A stretch of DNA of 64,000 nucleotides from Croceivirga sp. GTDB taxonomy: Bacteria > Bacteroidota > Bacteroidia > Flavobacteriales > Flavobacteriaceae. A program made the translations under genes and the position numbers. The DNA lies in NCBI GenBank assembly GCA_028281025.1, contig JANQKR010000006.1:54130-118129 (forward strand), read 5' to 3'. Below are positions 50,341 to 60,128 of the stretch, in pieces. Under the pieces are notes generated by a model that saw nothing but the letters and a program-made list of their open reading frames with translations, was not told where the DNA came from and did not search any database. Each line of letters starts with the position of its first letter. Positions within the stretch are counted from its first letter, which is position 1.

Positions 50341-52539
50341 ATGGCAAAAGTTTACGTCGCACTGTTTTCCTTACTTTCCCTCTCCCTGGTCCATTCCCAA
50401 GATTTAAAAAAAACCTTCACCGTAAAATTCATCGATCAAGAAATCAAAATAGACGGTATATTGGATGAACCCGTATGGAAAACTGCGGAAAGCGCCCATA
50501 ATTTTCAACAATACTTTCCTACGGATTCCATCTTGGCCGAACAACAAACGGATATTAAAATGTTGTACAGCAGTACTACACTATATATTGGTATTACGTT
50601 GGATACGGAGGGCAACGATTATGTGATTCCCTCGCTGGAACGTGACTTTAGGGCCGGTGGCAATGATAACATCAGTCTTTTGTTCGATACGTTCAATGAT
50701 GGCACCAATGCCTTTTTGTTTGGCATGAATCCTTATGGTGTAAGACGCGAAGCATTGATTTCCAATGGGGGAAGTACATTGAGCGGCTTCACCACTTCCT
50801 GGGACATCAAATGGCGGGGCGAAGCGGTCATGAACGATGGAAATTACGTCTGTGAAATGGCCATTCCACTTACTTCATTTAAATTCAAACAGGGCGAGAC
50901 CAAATGGCGGTTCAATAGCTATCGATTCGATATGCAGAGCAATGAAACCAGTACATGGGCAGAAATCCCCCAAAACCAGTTCGTCTTTAACCTTGCTTTT
51001 ATGGGGGATATGGTCTTTGAAAAACCTTTGGGGAAATCCAGAACGCCGCTGGCCATCATTCCATATATCAATGGCATTTCACAAAAGGATTTTGAGACTG
51101 ATGACGGTTTAAACGATGTTACTTTTGGGGGCGATGCCAAAGTGGCCATAGGCAATGGACTTAACCTGGACATTACCGTAAACCCGGATTTTTCAAATGT
51201 ACAGGTAGATAATATTTTTACCAACCTTACCCGTTTTGAAATATCGCTGCCAGAGAGACGGCAGTTCTTCATAGACAACAACGACCTTTTTGGTACATTT
51301 GGCAACGAGCGTGATTCCAACCCTTTTTTTTCCAGACGAATAGGGATTGCCGAAAACTTGGATGGGGAAACCATTGAAAACGGAATCATTGGGGGGATTC
51401 GGTTGAGTGGCAAGTTGGATGAGAACTGGCGTTTGGGCCTATTGAACATACAGACGGAAGAAGACATTCCCAATGAAATACCCAGCAACAACAACACTGT
51501 TCTGGCATTACAGAAAAAAGTCTTTTCCCGATCCAACCTCAGCTTCATATTTGTAAATCGCCAAACCTTTAAGGATTATGATTTTCTGGATGAAACGGAT
51601 CGCTATAATCGGTTGGTGGGATTGGACTACAACCTGGCCTCTTCGGACAATACGTGGGTGGGCAAATTCTTTTACCACAAATCCTTTGCCCATGAAATAG
51701 GTGAGGATGACAGTGCTGCCGGTGTGGATTTGCTGTACAACTCACGAAATCTAAATTTTGGGTGGCGCAGTAATTTTGTTGGCAATGATTTCAGGTCCGA
51801 CCTCGGATTCATCAGACGTAAGGATATCATTGCCGCCCGGCCCTTTGTTGAGTACAACTTTTGGCCCAAAAAGGGCAAAATCAACACCCATGGGTTTCGT
51901 TTTGGGCCCAATTTCATCTGGAGACCGACCTTGGATTACCAGAACACGGATTATACTATTTTCAGTTCCTGGTCCGCAGAATTTAAAAATCAATCCGGTC
52001 TTGGGGTTCGCATGTTCAACCGATTCACTTTCCTCGATGAGCCCTTTGATCCCACAGGTACGGATGGTGCCTTGGAATTGCCGGCAAATCAAGGTTATCA
52101 TTACACCAGTTTTGAAGTGGGGTTCGAATCGGATCCCCGAAAGGTGTTTTCCTATTTTTTTGAACCAGGGTACGGCGAATTCTTTAACGGAACGCGATTT
52201 GCCTTTGAAGGTGGAGCAAACCTACGACTGCAACCTAAGGTCTTTCTCTCACTCGATTTGCGCTATGACCGGATACAGTTGCCCGACCCTTTTCCAAGTG
52301 CGGACCTATGGTTGGTAAGCCCCCGTATAAACATCACCTTCAGCAAGTCCATTTTTTGGTCCACCTTGATCCAGTACAGCAATCAAAGGGACAATCTTGG
52401 GGTCAATTCCAGATTGCAATGGCGCTTTGCCCCGCTCTCCGATCTTTTCATTGTCTATAACGACAACTATTTTGTGGAATCTTTTATGCCCCGAAATCGG
52501 TCCATTAATTTAAGGTTGACCTATTGGCTAAATATCTAA
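50341..52539 (+). CDS. DUF5916 outer-membrane protein with CBM9-like N-terminus, copy 1
   Basis: A 732-residue secreted protein (signal 1-19, SLVHSQ). Residues about 20-215 form a carbohydrate-binding family 9-like domain (IDGILDEPVWKTAESAHNF, LYIGITL, ISLLFDTFNDG, FLFGMNPYGVRRE). The remainder is the DUF5916 region with alternating strands and a C-terminal aromatic residue pattern, probably an outer-membrane beta barrel, with LPERRQFFIDNNDLF as a conserved element. The function is unknown. A paralogue of the same length follows after 127 bases. Confidence 0.9.
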   Translation: MAKVYVALFSLLSLSLVHSQDLKKTFTVKFIDQEIKIDGILDEPVWKTAESAHNFQQYFPTDSILAEQQTDIKMLYSSTTLYIGITLDTEGNDYVIPSLERDFRAGGNDNISLLFDTFNDGTNAFLFGMNPYGVRREALISNGGSTLSGFTTSWDIKWRGEAVMNDGNYVCEMAIPLTSFKFKQGETKWRFNSYRFDMQSNETSTWAEIPQNQFVFNLAFMGDMVFEKPLGKSRTPLAIIPYINGISQKDFETDDGLNDVTFGGDAKVAIGNGLNLDITVNPDFSNVQVDNIFTNLTRFEISLPERRQFFIDNNDLFGTFGNERDSNPFFSRRIGIAENLDGETIENGIIGGIRLSGKLDENWRLGLLNIQTEEDIPNEIPSNNNTVLALQKKVFSRSNLSFIFVNRQTFKDYDFLDETDRYNRLVGLDYNLASSDNTWVGKFFYHKSFAHEIGEDDSAAGVDLLYNSRNLNFGWRSNFVGNDFRSDLGFIRRKDIIAARPFVEYNFWPKKGKINTHGFRFGPNFIWRPTLDYQNTDYTIFSSWSAEFKNQSGLGVRMFNRFTFLDEPFDPTGTDGALELPANQGYHYTSFEVGFESDPRKVFSYFFEPGYGEFFNGTRFAFEGGANLRLQPKVFLSLDLRYDRIQLPDPFPSADLWLVSPRINITFSKSIFWSTLIQYSNQRDNLGVNSRLQWRFAPLSDLFIVYNDNYFVESFMPRNRSINLRLTYWLNI

Positions 52540-52606
52540 GTGGTGGAAGGACCTGAAAGTCTCGGTTCCGCCCTTTTATTTTTGGTAAGAGAGACCATTG
52601 GATTTA

Positions 52607-52643
52607 TTGGCATTTTTTTAACAGTACAACCTATTAAATTAGC
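52607..52643 (+). promoter_or_regulatory. promoter of second DUF5916 gene, duplicate of the first
   Basis: ttggcatttttttaac (52607-52622), nine different bases, then tattaaattagc (52632-52643). The conserved blocks and identical spacing, with a diverged spacer, point to selection on the control site since duplication. Confidence 0.55.
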
Positions 52644-52666
52644 CACCGCTAATTCAAATCCAAACA

Positions 52667-54865
52667 ATGGCCAAGTTTTACACAGCCATACCTTTATTGT
52701 TCCTATTTCTAACCGTCCATTCCCAAAATAGCCTAAAGTCCTTTACGGTTAAATTCGTGGATGCCACCATTAAACCAGATGGTGTCCTGGATGAGGCCAT
52801 ATGGGATACCGCGAATAGCTCCCAGGATTTTCATCAATACTTTCCTTCGGATTCGGTCATGGCCATAAAACAGACCGAAATAAAAATGCTCTACAACACC
52901 ACCACCCTGTTCATTGGGATCAAGGCCAATGCCGATGGCCCCAACTACAATACACGTTCCCTGCAACGTGATTTCAGGGGAGGAGGAATTGACCAAATTA
53001 CCCTTGTATTTGATACCTTCAATGACGGCAATACCGCCTTCTTGTTCGGAATCAATCCATTTGGGGTCCGTAGGGAAGGACTAATTGCCAATGGCGGCTT
53101 GGACGGGGGTGACTTTACTACCTCCTGGGACGTAAAATGGCGGGGGGATGCCAAAATTTATGACACCTATTTTACCGCTGAGTTGGCCATACCCCTTACC
53201 TCGTTAAAGTTTAAGGAAGGAGAGACCAAATTCCGATTTAACTCCTATCGCCTGGACATGCAGACCAACGAACGCACCACTTGGATCGACATTCCACAGA
53301 ACCAGCCGATCTTTAGTCTTGCTTTTATGGGCGATATGATTTTTGAGAAGGGATTGGGAAAATCCAGAACCCCCTTGGCGCTCATTCCCTACATTAACGG
53401 AATTGCGGCCAGGGATTATGAAAGCGATCAAGACCTTAGCAACTTCAAGGTAGGGGCAGATGCCAAAGTCTCCATTGGCAATAGCCTTAACCTGGATTTG
53501 ACCGTAAATCCGGATTTTTCAACGGTCGAAGTGGATAATTTTATTACCAACCTTACCCGATTTGAAATTGCCCTTCCCGAACGGAGGCAATTCTTTATAG
53601 ATAATAATGACCTTTTTGGAAATTTTGGGGGCGGACGGGATGCCAATCCATTTTTTTCAAGACGTATCGGCATTGCCAATGATACCGCCGGAAACACTAT
53701 TGAGAACAGGATCATTGGAGGACTTCGACTTAGTGGAAAGCTCAATAGAAACCTTCGTCTGGGTTTTTTAAACATCCAGACCGAGGAAGATGCCCCGAAT
53801 GAAATCCCCTCCAACAATAACATGATGCTAGCCTTACAGCAAAAGATGTTCTCCCGCTCCAACCTCGGTTTTTTCTTTATCAACAGACAGGCGATCAACC
53901 CCGATGATTTTGTACCGGAAGAGGAAACATACAATCGGGTAATTGGTTTGGATTACAATTTGGCTTCTGCGGACAACAACTGGACCGGCAAGTTCTATGC
54001 CCACAAATCCTTTCAACCGGGTGATGATAAGGGCAACTACTCCCTGGGGTTCAATCTGGGAAGGAACACCCGCAATTTTTTTGCTTTGGTCGATGTGGTT
54101 TCCATAGATGAGGAGTTCAATTCCGATCTTGGTTTTATTAGAAGAAAGGACATTTTTAAGGCGGCCACTATTTTGGAAGGACTTTATTGGCCAAAAAAGG
54201 GAAAAATCAACAGATATCAATTACAAGCGTTCAATGAGGTCACTTGGAGGCAAAATCTGGACTTCCTATATTCTGATTATAACCTCTCCCTGGAGGGTAC
54301 TGCTGAGTTCAAGACATTGGAGCGTTTACAGGCACGTTTTCAGAAACGATTTGTCTTTCTGGTGGATGAATTTGAACCCACGGGAAAGGAAGACGCACTA
54401 CCCTTGCCCGCCAATACCGGGTATCATTTCAACAGAGTGGAACTGGAATTCCAATCCGATCAACGAAAACTGTTCTCTTTTGGCATTGAACCCAGTTACG
54501 GGGAGTTTTTTAACGGAAATAGGTTTTCCGTTGAAAGTAGTTTTAATCTAAGATTCCAGCCCAAGGTGGAGCTAGGCTTCAATATGCAATACGATCATAT
54601 AGCACTTCCCGCCCCCTTCTCCTCTACGGACATTTGGCTTATTAGCCCTAGGGCCACCATAACATTTAGCAAATCAGTATTCTGGTCCACGCTGGTCCAA
54701 TATAGCAACCAAAGGGATAATTTGGGGGTCAATTCAAGGTTACAGTGGCGTTTTGCTCCCCTCTCGGATTTGTTCATCGTCTACAACGATAACTATTTCG
54801 TGAACACTTTTATGCCAAGAAGTCGTTCCCTAAACCTTAAATTAACATACTGGCTTAATATTTAA
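52667..54865 (+). CDS. DUF5916 outer-membrane protein with CBM9-like N-terminus, copy 2
   Basis: A second 732-residue DUF5916 protein with signal peptide (1-19, TVHSQ), the same CBM9-like start (PDGVLDEAIWDTANSSQDF) and the same LPERRQFFIDNNDLF element and closing barrel. The last 100 residues are nearly identical to copy 1, at DNA level as well, while the middle (about 440-650) is more diverged. This is a tandem duplication with its own copy of the promoter. Differing central segments suggest distinct extracellular loops. Confidence 0.9.
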   Translation: MAKFYTAIPLLFLFLTVHSQNSLKSFTVKFVDATIKPDGVLDEAIWDTANSSQDFHQYFPSDSVMAIKQTEIKMLYNTTTLFIGIKANADGPNYNTRSLQRDFRGGGIDQITLVFDTFNDGNTAFLFGINPFGVRREGLIANGGLDGGDFTTSWDVKWRGDAKIYDTYFTAELAIPLTSLKFKEGETKFRFNSYRLDMQTNERTTWIDIPQNQPIFSLAFMGDMIFEKGLGKSRTPLALIPYINGIAARDYESDQDLSNFKVGADAKVSIGNSLNLDLTVNPDFSTVEVDNFITNLTRFEIALPERRQFFIDNNDLFGNFGGGRDANPFFSRRIGIANDTAGNTIENRIIGGLRLSGKLNRNLRLGFLNIQTEEDAPNEIPSNNNMMLALQQKMFSRSNLGFFFINRQAINPDDFVPEEETYNRVIGLDYNLASADNNWTGKFYAHKSFQPGDDKGNYSLGFNLGRNTRNFFALVDVVSIDEEFNSDLGFIRRKDIFKAATILEGLYWPKKGKINRYQLQAFNEVTWRQNLDFLYSDYNLSLEGTAEFKTLERLQARFQKRFVFLVDEFEPTGKEDALPLPANTGYHFNRVELEFQSDQRKLFSFGIEPSYGEFFNGNRFSVESSFNLRFQPKVELGFNMQYDHIALPAPFSSTDIWLISPRATITFSKSVFWSTLVQYSNQRDNLGVNSRLQWRFAPLSDLFIVYNDNYFVNTFMPRSRSLNLKLTYWLNI

Positions 54866-54880
54866 AAGTCTTTGGTTTCC

Positions 54881-54888
54881 TATATTTG
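54881..54888 (+). promoter_or_regulatory. -7 promoter element of the DUF819 gene
   Basis: TATATTTG, an exact TAnnTTTG match 22 nt before the ATG at 54911. No clear -33 box because it lies only 16 bp after the preceding stop. Confidence 0.4.
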
Positions 54889-54910
54889 GGTGAAATCCAA
54901 ACCAATCGCA

Positions 54911-56173
54911 ATGAACCAACTTCCCTTGACCGATGATACGGTAATTTTTGGCCTTTTGGCACTGTGCCTGGGCTTTGTTTTTTATACCTCTTCAATAAAA
55001 AAAGGTTTTTGGAAAAAGTTTTATACCATTATCCCAACGGTATTAATGTGTTATTTACTGCCCTCTATTTTTACCAGTACAGGCTTAGTGGATGAGGAAA
55101 GTTCCAATCTGTATTATGTAGCTAGCCGCTACTTATTGCCCGCTGCGCTGATCCTAATGACCTTGAGTATCGATCTAAAGGCGATCGCCAATCTGGGTTC
55201 AAAGGCGTTGATCATGTTTTTGACCGGTACCGTTGGTATCATTATAGGGGGGCCCATAGCTATTCTAATCGTGTCCATTTTTTCGCCGGAAACCGTTGGC
55301 GGAGCGGATTTTGATGCGGTTTGGCGTGGATTGGCAACCATTGCGGGTAGTTGGATCGGTGGTGGGGCCAACCAGGCAGCCATGCTTGAAGTATTTAAAT
55401 ACAATCCTGAGAATTTTGGGAATATGGTGTTGGTGGATGTTGTTATGGCCAATGTTTGGATGGCCATTCTGCTCCTGGGAATCGGAAAGACCAAGAAAAT
55501 CGATACCTGGTTAAAAGCGGATACTTCGTCCATTGAACAACTAAAACAAAAGGTATCCGACTACACCGAGAAAATCTCTCGGATCACTACCCTACATGAC
55601 TTGATGATGCTTTTGTTCTTTGCCTTTTTGGGCGTCAGTATTGCCCATTTTTTTGGACACCACTTTTCCGAATTTCTGAAAGATAACTTTGAGGTCATTA
55701 GAAATAAGGAAAAAGCGCTGTCCTCCCTAGGGTCCAAATTCCTGTGGATGGTGGTTATGGCGACCATAGTAGGTGTTGGCCTATCGTTTACCAAAGCAAA
55801 AAACTACGAGGGTGCAGGTGCCAGTAAAATTGGGGGCACATTTATCTATGTTTTAGTGGCCACCATTGGTATGAAAATGGATTTGAGCAAGATTTTTGAC
55901 AACCCTGGCCTTCTTGCCGTAGGGTTTATCTGGATTGCCATTCACGCCGGACTATTGATCTTGGTCGCCAAGATTATAAAAGCTCCTTACTTTTTCCTGG
56001 CGGTGGGGAGCCAGGCCAATGTTGGAGGGGCAGCATCCGCTCCCGTAGTTGCGGCAGAATTTCACCCTTCCTTAACGTCAGTTGGTATTCTTTTGGCCGT
56101 TTTTGGGTATGTTGTGGGGACCGCAGGAGCCTATTTGTGTGCCATTTTAATGGAAATTGCTTCAACCATTTAA
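54911..56173 (+). CDS. DUF819 family membrane transporter-like protein
   Basis: About 420 residues from the ATG at 54911, with around ten hydrophobic spans. Recognisable DUF819 elements are YYVASRYLLPAALILMTLSIDLKAI, IAGSWIGGGANQAAML and the late AVGSQANVGGAASAPVVAAEFHPS, which resemble paired transport domains. It is predicted to be an inner-membrane permease for an unknown solute (related to glutamate/keto acid exporters). It follows the DUF5916 pair and precedes a lipoprotein gene. Whether these form a pathway is uncertain. Confidence 0.88.
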   Translation: MNQLPLTDDTVIFGLLALCLGFVFYTSSIKKGFWKKFYTIIPTVLMCYLLPSIFTSTGLVDEESSNLYYVASRYLLPAALILMTLSIDLKAIANLGSKALIMFLTGTVGIIIGGPIAILIVSIFSPETVGGADFDAVWRGLATIAGSWIGGGANQAAMLEVFKYNPENFGNMVLVDVVMANVWMAILLLGIGKTKKIDTWLKADTSSIEQLKQKVSDYTEKISRITTLHDLMMLLFFAFLGVSIAHFFGHHFSEFLKDNFEVIRNKEKALSSLGSKFLWMVVMATIVGVGLSFTKAKNYEGAGASKIGGTFIYVLVATIGMKMDLSKIFDNPGLLAVGFIWIAIHAGLLILVAKIIKAPYFFLAVGSQANVGGAASAPVVAAEFHPSLTSVGILLAVFGYVVGTAGAYLCAILMEIASTI

Positions 56174-56209
56174 CAAGAGTTTCGATATTTGCCGTTTCAA
56201 CAAAGCACA

Positions 56210-56896
56210 ATGAAAAGAATTTTACTCTTAGTTTTTTCCATTTCAATCCTTGTCTCCTGCTCCCGTAGTGAAAACACGATGCTGGTTTCGGGAAATATCC
56301 AGGGCTTAAAAAAGGGATGGCTCTATCTTCAAAAGACGGAAGATTCCCTATTGATAAATGTAGATTCCCTGGAAATTAGGGGAGATGGTGCTTTTTCATT
56401 CCAATATGAAATGGAACATCCGGAATTGTTTTATCTCTATTTGGATAAAGCGGACAATAATGACGTTAACGATCGTATTCCCTTTTTCGGGGAAAAGGGA
56501 AACATATGGATCAGCACAAGTTGGAACCAATTTGAAAAACAGGCTAAAATCACGGGATCCAAACATCACGATGATTTTGCAGAATACAAGGAAATGATGT
56601 CCAACTTTAATAAAAGGGATTTGGAATTGGCCCAAACTGCTTTTTCGGAAAGTGACACCCATAAAATTGATTCCCTGGAAAACTTGGCAGAACGGAATTA
56701 TATCAATCGTTACCGCTACTTATTGAACTTTAGCCTAACCCATCCCAACTCCTATGTTACCCCTTACATTGCCCTTACGGATGGGGAAGAGGCCAATCCC
56801 ATCTATTTGGATTCCATTTATTCGGTTTTACCGGATAGCATTGCCAGCAGTAAATATGGAAGGGCGCTCAAAGAAATGGTGAAGAGGTTACCTTAA
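56210..56896 (+). CDS. DUF4369-like lipoprotein
   Basis: About 228 residues from the ATG at 56210, with a lipoprotein signal (SILVSC, Cys17). The N-terminal DUF4369-like region (about 25-115) has LVSGNIQGLKKGWLYLQK and FYLYLDKADNNDVNDRIPFFGEKG. In larger family members this domain precedes a thioredoxin domain. Here the thioredoxin part is missing and the C-terminal half is helical, ending with KYGRALKEMVKRLP. It is probably a periplasmic membrane-anchored protein of unknown role. It may be a truncated relative of thiol-disulfide proteins. Confidence 0.8.
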   Translation: MKRILLLVFSISILVSCSRSENTMLVSGNIQGLKKGWLYLQKTEDSLLINVDSLEIRGDGAFSFQYEMEHPELFYLYLDKADNNDVNDRIPFFGEKGNIWISTSWNQFEKQAKITGSKHHDDFAEYKEMMSNFNKRDLELAQTAFSESDTHKIDSLENLAERNYINRYRYLLNFSLTHPNSYVTPYIALTDGEEANPIYLDSIYSVLPDSIASSKYGRALKEMVKRLP

Positions 56897-56899
56897 GGA

Positions 56900-57169
56900 T
56901 TATGCCAGTTTGTCCAAATCCTCGATTAGAGCGGTTGCTTTTTCCTCCAACTCGCTCCTAATGGACTTGAAATGGCCTTTTTTATCACTCACGTCCTTTT
57001 GATGCACCTTGCCCATCAATTCATCAAAAACCTGAATGGATCTATCGATAATTGCTGAGCCTTCATTGGAGTCCATATTGTTTGTAGCAGTTTCCCATTG
57101 ATATACTGCTTCAATAATATCGCCCAAAACAAAATTGATGTCTTTTTTAAGGTCCCGTATACTGGCCAT
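56900..57169 (-). CDS. conserved small helical protein
   Basis: An 89-residue protein, MASIRDLKKDINFVLGDIIEAVY onward, predicted to be all alpha with two or three long helices and acidic C-terminal coiled-coil character (LEEKATALIEDLDKL). I know of no function. It lies downstream of manA with 26 bp between, on the same strand, so the two may be co-transcribed. Confidence 0.75.
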   Translation of the reverse strand: MASIRDLKKDINFVLGDIIEAVYQWETATNNMDSNEGSAIIDRSIQVFDELMGKVHQKDVSDKKGHFKSIRSELEEKATALIEDLDKLA

Positions 57170-57195
57170 CGAAATATTTTTTTCTAAAAGTACGA

Positions 57196-58161
57196 TTAAA
57201 TCGTTACTTCCAAAAGTTGACTTCCCCCCGTAGCAATTTCAATTCTAGTGCTGGAGGCCGGCACCAACAACGTTTCGCCTTTTTCTATGGAAGTGCTGCC
57301 CCAGTCGTTGGTCACCTTGGCAGCCCCATCAACACAGAGATAAATGGAAAACGAATCCCTTTCTACGACATCTTGGGCAAAATCCTGGGTCAAATCAAGA
57401 AAATTGGTCTTAAAATAGGGACAATCGACCATCCCGTTCACGGTATCTGGAATTCTTGCATAATTGACCTTAAAATCATCTTTCTTGTCAAAATCAATGG
57501 CATCTACCGCCAATTCGGTATGCAACTCCCGTAGATTGCCATTTTTATCCTGACGATTAAAATCAAAAACACGGTACGTAATGTCCGAAGTCTGTTGTAT
57601 CTCCGCCAACAGTACGCCTCCCCCAATAGCATGTATTTTTCCCGTATTGATAAAATACGTATCCCCGGCTACCACCGCTTCATAATTTAACAGATCCAAA
57701 AGTGTATTGTCCTCCAAACTCTTGACATATTCCTGTTTGTCCACGTCTTTATTGAATCCAACTATCAATTTGGCGCCAATATCGGCATCCATAACATGCC
57801 ACATTTCCGTTTTTCCAAAGGAGTCATGACGTTTTTTGGCCAGTTCGTCATTTGGATGCAGTTGAATGGAAAGATCTTGTTTCGCGTCGATAAACTTAAT
57901 AAGTATGGGAAACTCGTGACCAAAACGTTCTATTACGCCCTTGCCCATTAGATCCATGGGGTATTTTTCAATCAACTTATTGAGTGAGGTGCCTGTAAGT
58001 GGCCCATTGGCAACAATGGAAACATCGCCTTTAACACCGGAAAGCTCCCAACTTTCTCCCGTTGTTTCAGTTTCGCTGGGTTTATTGAAAAGCTGTTTCA
58101 GTTTATCACCGCCCCAAAGACGGTCTTTCATTATGGGGGTGAATTTTAAGGGATATAGCAT
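57196..58161 (-). CDS. manA: mannose-6-phosphate isomerase, class I
   Basis: About 321 residues from the ATG at 58161. The longer in-frame reading (to 58266) is atypical and overlaps the queD stop. Type I phosphomannose isomerase features are LYPLKFTPIMKDRLWGGDKL, QLHPNDELAKKRHDSFGKTEMWHV (zinc His and Glu) and GDTYFINTGKIHAIGGGVLLAEIQQTSD (zinc site). It interconverts fructose-6-P and mannose-6-P, feeding GDP-mannose and surface polysaccharide synthesis. It is in a minus-strand operon with queD and idi upstream. Confidence 0.93.
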   Translation of the reverse strand: MLYPLKFTPIMKDRLWGGDKLKQLFNKPSETETTGESWELSGVKGDVSIVANGPLTGTSLNKLIEKYPMDLMGKGVIERFGHEFPILIKFIDAKQDLSIQLHPNDELAKKRHDSFGKTEMWHVMDADIGAKLIVGFNKDVDKQEYVKSLEDNTLLDLLNYEAVVAGDTYFINTGKIHAIGGGVLLAEIQQTSDITYRVFDFNRQDKNGNLRELHTELAVDAIDFDKKDDFKVNYARIPDTVNGMVDCPYFKTNFLDLTQDFAQDVVERDSFSIYLCVDGAAKVTNDWGSTSIEKGETLLVPASSTRIEIATGGSQLLEVTI

Positions 58162-58165
58162 AAGG

Positions 58166-58573
58166 TTATCCTGAATAAGTGACAAAATTTCTTGGGGTTT
58201 CGTACAACGTAATTTCCAATTCCTTGCTGGAATCGATATAAGGACGTAGTTTGTTAAAAATAACAACGGCTATATTTTCGGCCGTGGGATTCAATTCCTT
58301 GAATTCAGGGACCTCAACGTTCAAATTCTTGTGGTCCATGGCATCCTCAACTTCCGCTTTTATCAAATCCTTCAATTCCTTCATGTCCATAACATAACCC
58401 GTTTCCTTGTCAATTTCACCGGTAACGCTGACAATTAAGTCATAGTTATGTCCATGATAACGGGGATTATTGCACTTACCAAAGGTTGCCTCATTTTTTT
58501 CAAAGCTCCAATCTGCCCTAAATAAACGATGTGCGGCATTAAAATGTGCTTTTCTACTAACCTTAACTCTCAT
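58166..58573 (-). CDS. queD: 6-pyruvoyltetrahydropterin synthase/QueD family protein
   Basis: About 135 residues from the ATG at 58573, overlapping the idi stop as TGATG. Zinc ligands are in AHFNAAHRLF and YHGHNYDL, and the catalytic Cys is in FGKCNNPRYHGH. Family members make 6-carboxy-5,6,7,8-tetrahydropterin for queuosine or pterin synthesis. The exact product cannot be told apart by eye. It is co-transcribed with idi and manA, although these belong to different pathways. Confidence 0.93.
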   Translation of the reverse strand: MRVKVSRKAHFNAAHRLFRADWSFEKNEATFGKCNNPRYHGHNYDLIVSVTGEIDKETGYVMDMKELKDLIKAEVEDAMDHKNLNVEVPEFKELNPTAENIAVVIFNKLRPYIDSSKELEITLYETPRNFVTYSG

Positions 58574-59097
58574 CAACCAATACTTTTGACCAAATAATTA
58601 TAAAAACGTTCAAAGATAATCTTAAACCATGCTGTATAGGCTTCGGGGTTTTTACCAATATCACGTCTAATATCTTCCGGGAACATCCATTTCCAATCGG
58701 CCACCTCTTCCGGGTTAATTCTTGGATCGTCATTATAGTGGCCCACCATAACATGGTCCAATTCGTGTTCCGTCAATCCATTATCGAACGGAGCCTTATA
58801 AATAAAGGAAAACACCTCCTTTAACTCGGTGACAAAACCCATTTCTTCCATCAAACGCCTTTTCCCCGCTTCAATGTTGGTCTCACCATCCCTTTGATGA
58901 CTGCAACAGGTATTGGTCCATAGTAAAGGCGAGTGGTACTTTTGGGCCGCCCGTTGTTGAAGCATAATTTCCCCCTTGGCATTCATGACGAAAACAGAAA
59001 ATGCCCTATGGAGCACCGCTTTTTCATGAGCTTCCATTTTGGGCATCAATCCAATCTGCTCATCATTTGGATTGACCAAAATAACTTTCTCTTCCAT
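58573..59097 (-). CDS. idi: isopentenyl-diphosphate delta-isomerase, type 1
   Basis: A 174-residue type I IPP isomerase with a Nudix-like fold. Key elements are HRAFSVFVMNAKGEIMLQQRA, WTNTCCSHQRDGE (active-site Cys and metal His) and AGKRRLMEEMGF. It interconverts IPP and DMAPP in isoprenoid synthesis. It is the first gene of the idi-queD-manA operon. A possible -7 box (TATTTTTA, one mismatch) lies upstream. Confidence 0.94.
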   Translation of the reverse strand: MEEKVILVNPNDEQIGLMPKMEAHEKAVLHRAFSVFVMNAKGEIMLQQRAAQKYHSPLLWTNTCCSHQRDGETNIEAGKRRLMEEMGFVTELKEVFSFIYKAPFDNGLTEHELDHVMVGHYNDDPRINPEEVADWKWMFPEDIRRDIGKNPEAYTAWFKIIFERFYNYLVKSIG

Positions 59098-59170
59098 AGG
59101 TGTAAAAATACATCCTTTGCTTGACTGAACATATCAAGCTTTATATAAAATATTGATGATTGGATAGGGT

Positions 59171-60118
59171 TTAGAAGAACCTAGGCGATTTTAAATTGCC
59201 CAAACGCTGAATGAAATCATACCGCAAAATAATTTCAAAAGAGCCATCATTAAATGTAGTGGCGCCCAAATCCGTGGTTTCACGGTCGTGCGCAATTCCG
59301 ATAAGGAGTTTGTCGGAAATATTAAACCCCACCATTCCGCTAAAGGCGGCATCCCATCTGTAGGCCGCTCCTACAATGAATTTATCATTGAACATAAAAT
59401 TTGCAGAAAGGTCGACCTGCAAAGGAGCTCCTTCGACCCATTTGGTCAATAGTGCCGGTTTGAATTTTAAAAAGGGGTTCAAATCCCAAACATAGCCCGT
59501 AATAAAGTACCAACTCATCCGCTCCCTTGCTGTGGAAAGGGAAGATTCCTCAAAATGTTCCGTTTCGAGCATTCTTGGGACGGACAAACCGGCGTAGAAC
59601 CGATCGGTATGGTAATATATGCCCGCACCTACATTGGGTGAAAAGCGGTTGTCAATATCGGAAGGGAGAGTCACTTGACCTTGCAAAGTGCCCGTTTCCA
59701 ATTGGGAAAATTGTATATCCAATAAATGGGCGCTGGCTTTTAACCCAAAACTCAATTTTCCATCAATGCCCGTCTGAATGGTGTAAGAGAAATCAACATC
59801 AAAATACGTTTCAGAAGTAGGTCCAATAACGTCGTTGACAATGGAAACCCCCAAACCTACACCTCTATAGCCCATTGGCGTATGCAGATTAAGTGTTTGT
59901 GTTTCCGGTGCACCGTCCAGACCTACCCATTGCGCCCTGTACAAGGCAGCAATGCTCAAATGCCCCCTTGAGCCTGCATACGCCGGGTTTACACTGACCG
60001 TATTGTACATATACTGTGTATATTGGGCATCTTGTTGGGCGTGAGACCAAAACCCAAGTACCAATAGACTGACCAATACCAACCATTTCTGGAATACCGC
60101 TAAATTTATTCTCTCCAC
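59171..60118 (-). CDS. PorP/SprF family type IX secretion membrane protein
   Basis: A 315-residue outer-membrane protein (signal 1-27, SHAQ). It shows AQYTQYMYNTVSVNPAYAGSRG, the defining N-terminal signature of the PorP/SprF family, followed by a beta-barrel-like alternation ending in FEIILRYDFIQR. SprF-like proteins are needed to secrete type-B CTD proteins by the type IX system, and the gene sits ten bases after just such a protein. So it is the likely secretion partner of the 60129-62150 product. Confidence 0.94.
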   Translation of the reverse strand: MERINLAVFQKWLVLVSLLVLGFWSHAQQDAQYTQYMYNTVSVNPAYAGSRGHLSIAALYRAQWVGLDGAPETQTLNLHTPMGYRGVGLGVSIVNDVIGPTSETYFDVDFSYTIQTGIDGKLSFGLKASAHLLDIQFSQLETGTLQGQVTLPSDIDNRFSPNVGAGIYYHTDRFYAGLSVPRMLETEHFEESSLSTARERMSWYFITGYVWDLNPFLKFKPALLTKWVEGAPLQVDLSANFMFNDKFIVGAAYRWDAAFSGMVGFNISDKLLIGIAHDRETTDLGATTFNDGSFEIILRYDFIQRLGNLKSPRFF

Positions 60119-60128
60119 AACTTTACCT

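Noticed and set aside
52540..52731. Short plus-strand frame between the DUF5916 genes
   Set aside because: Crosses the promoter and start of the second copy in another frame, and shows no domain.
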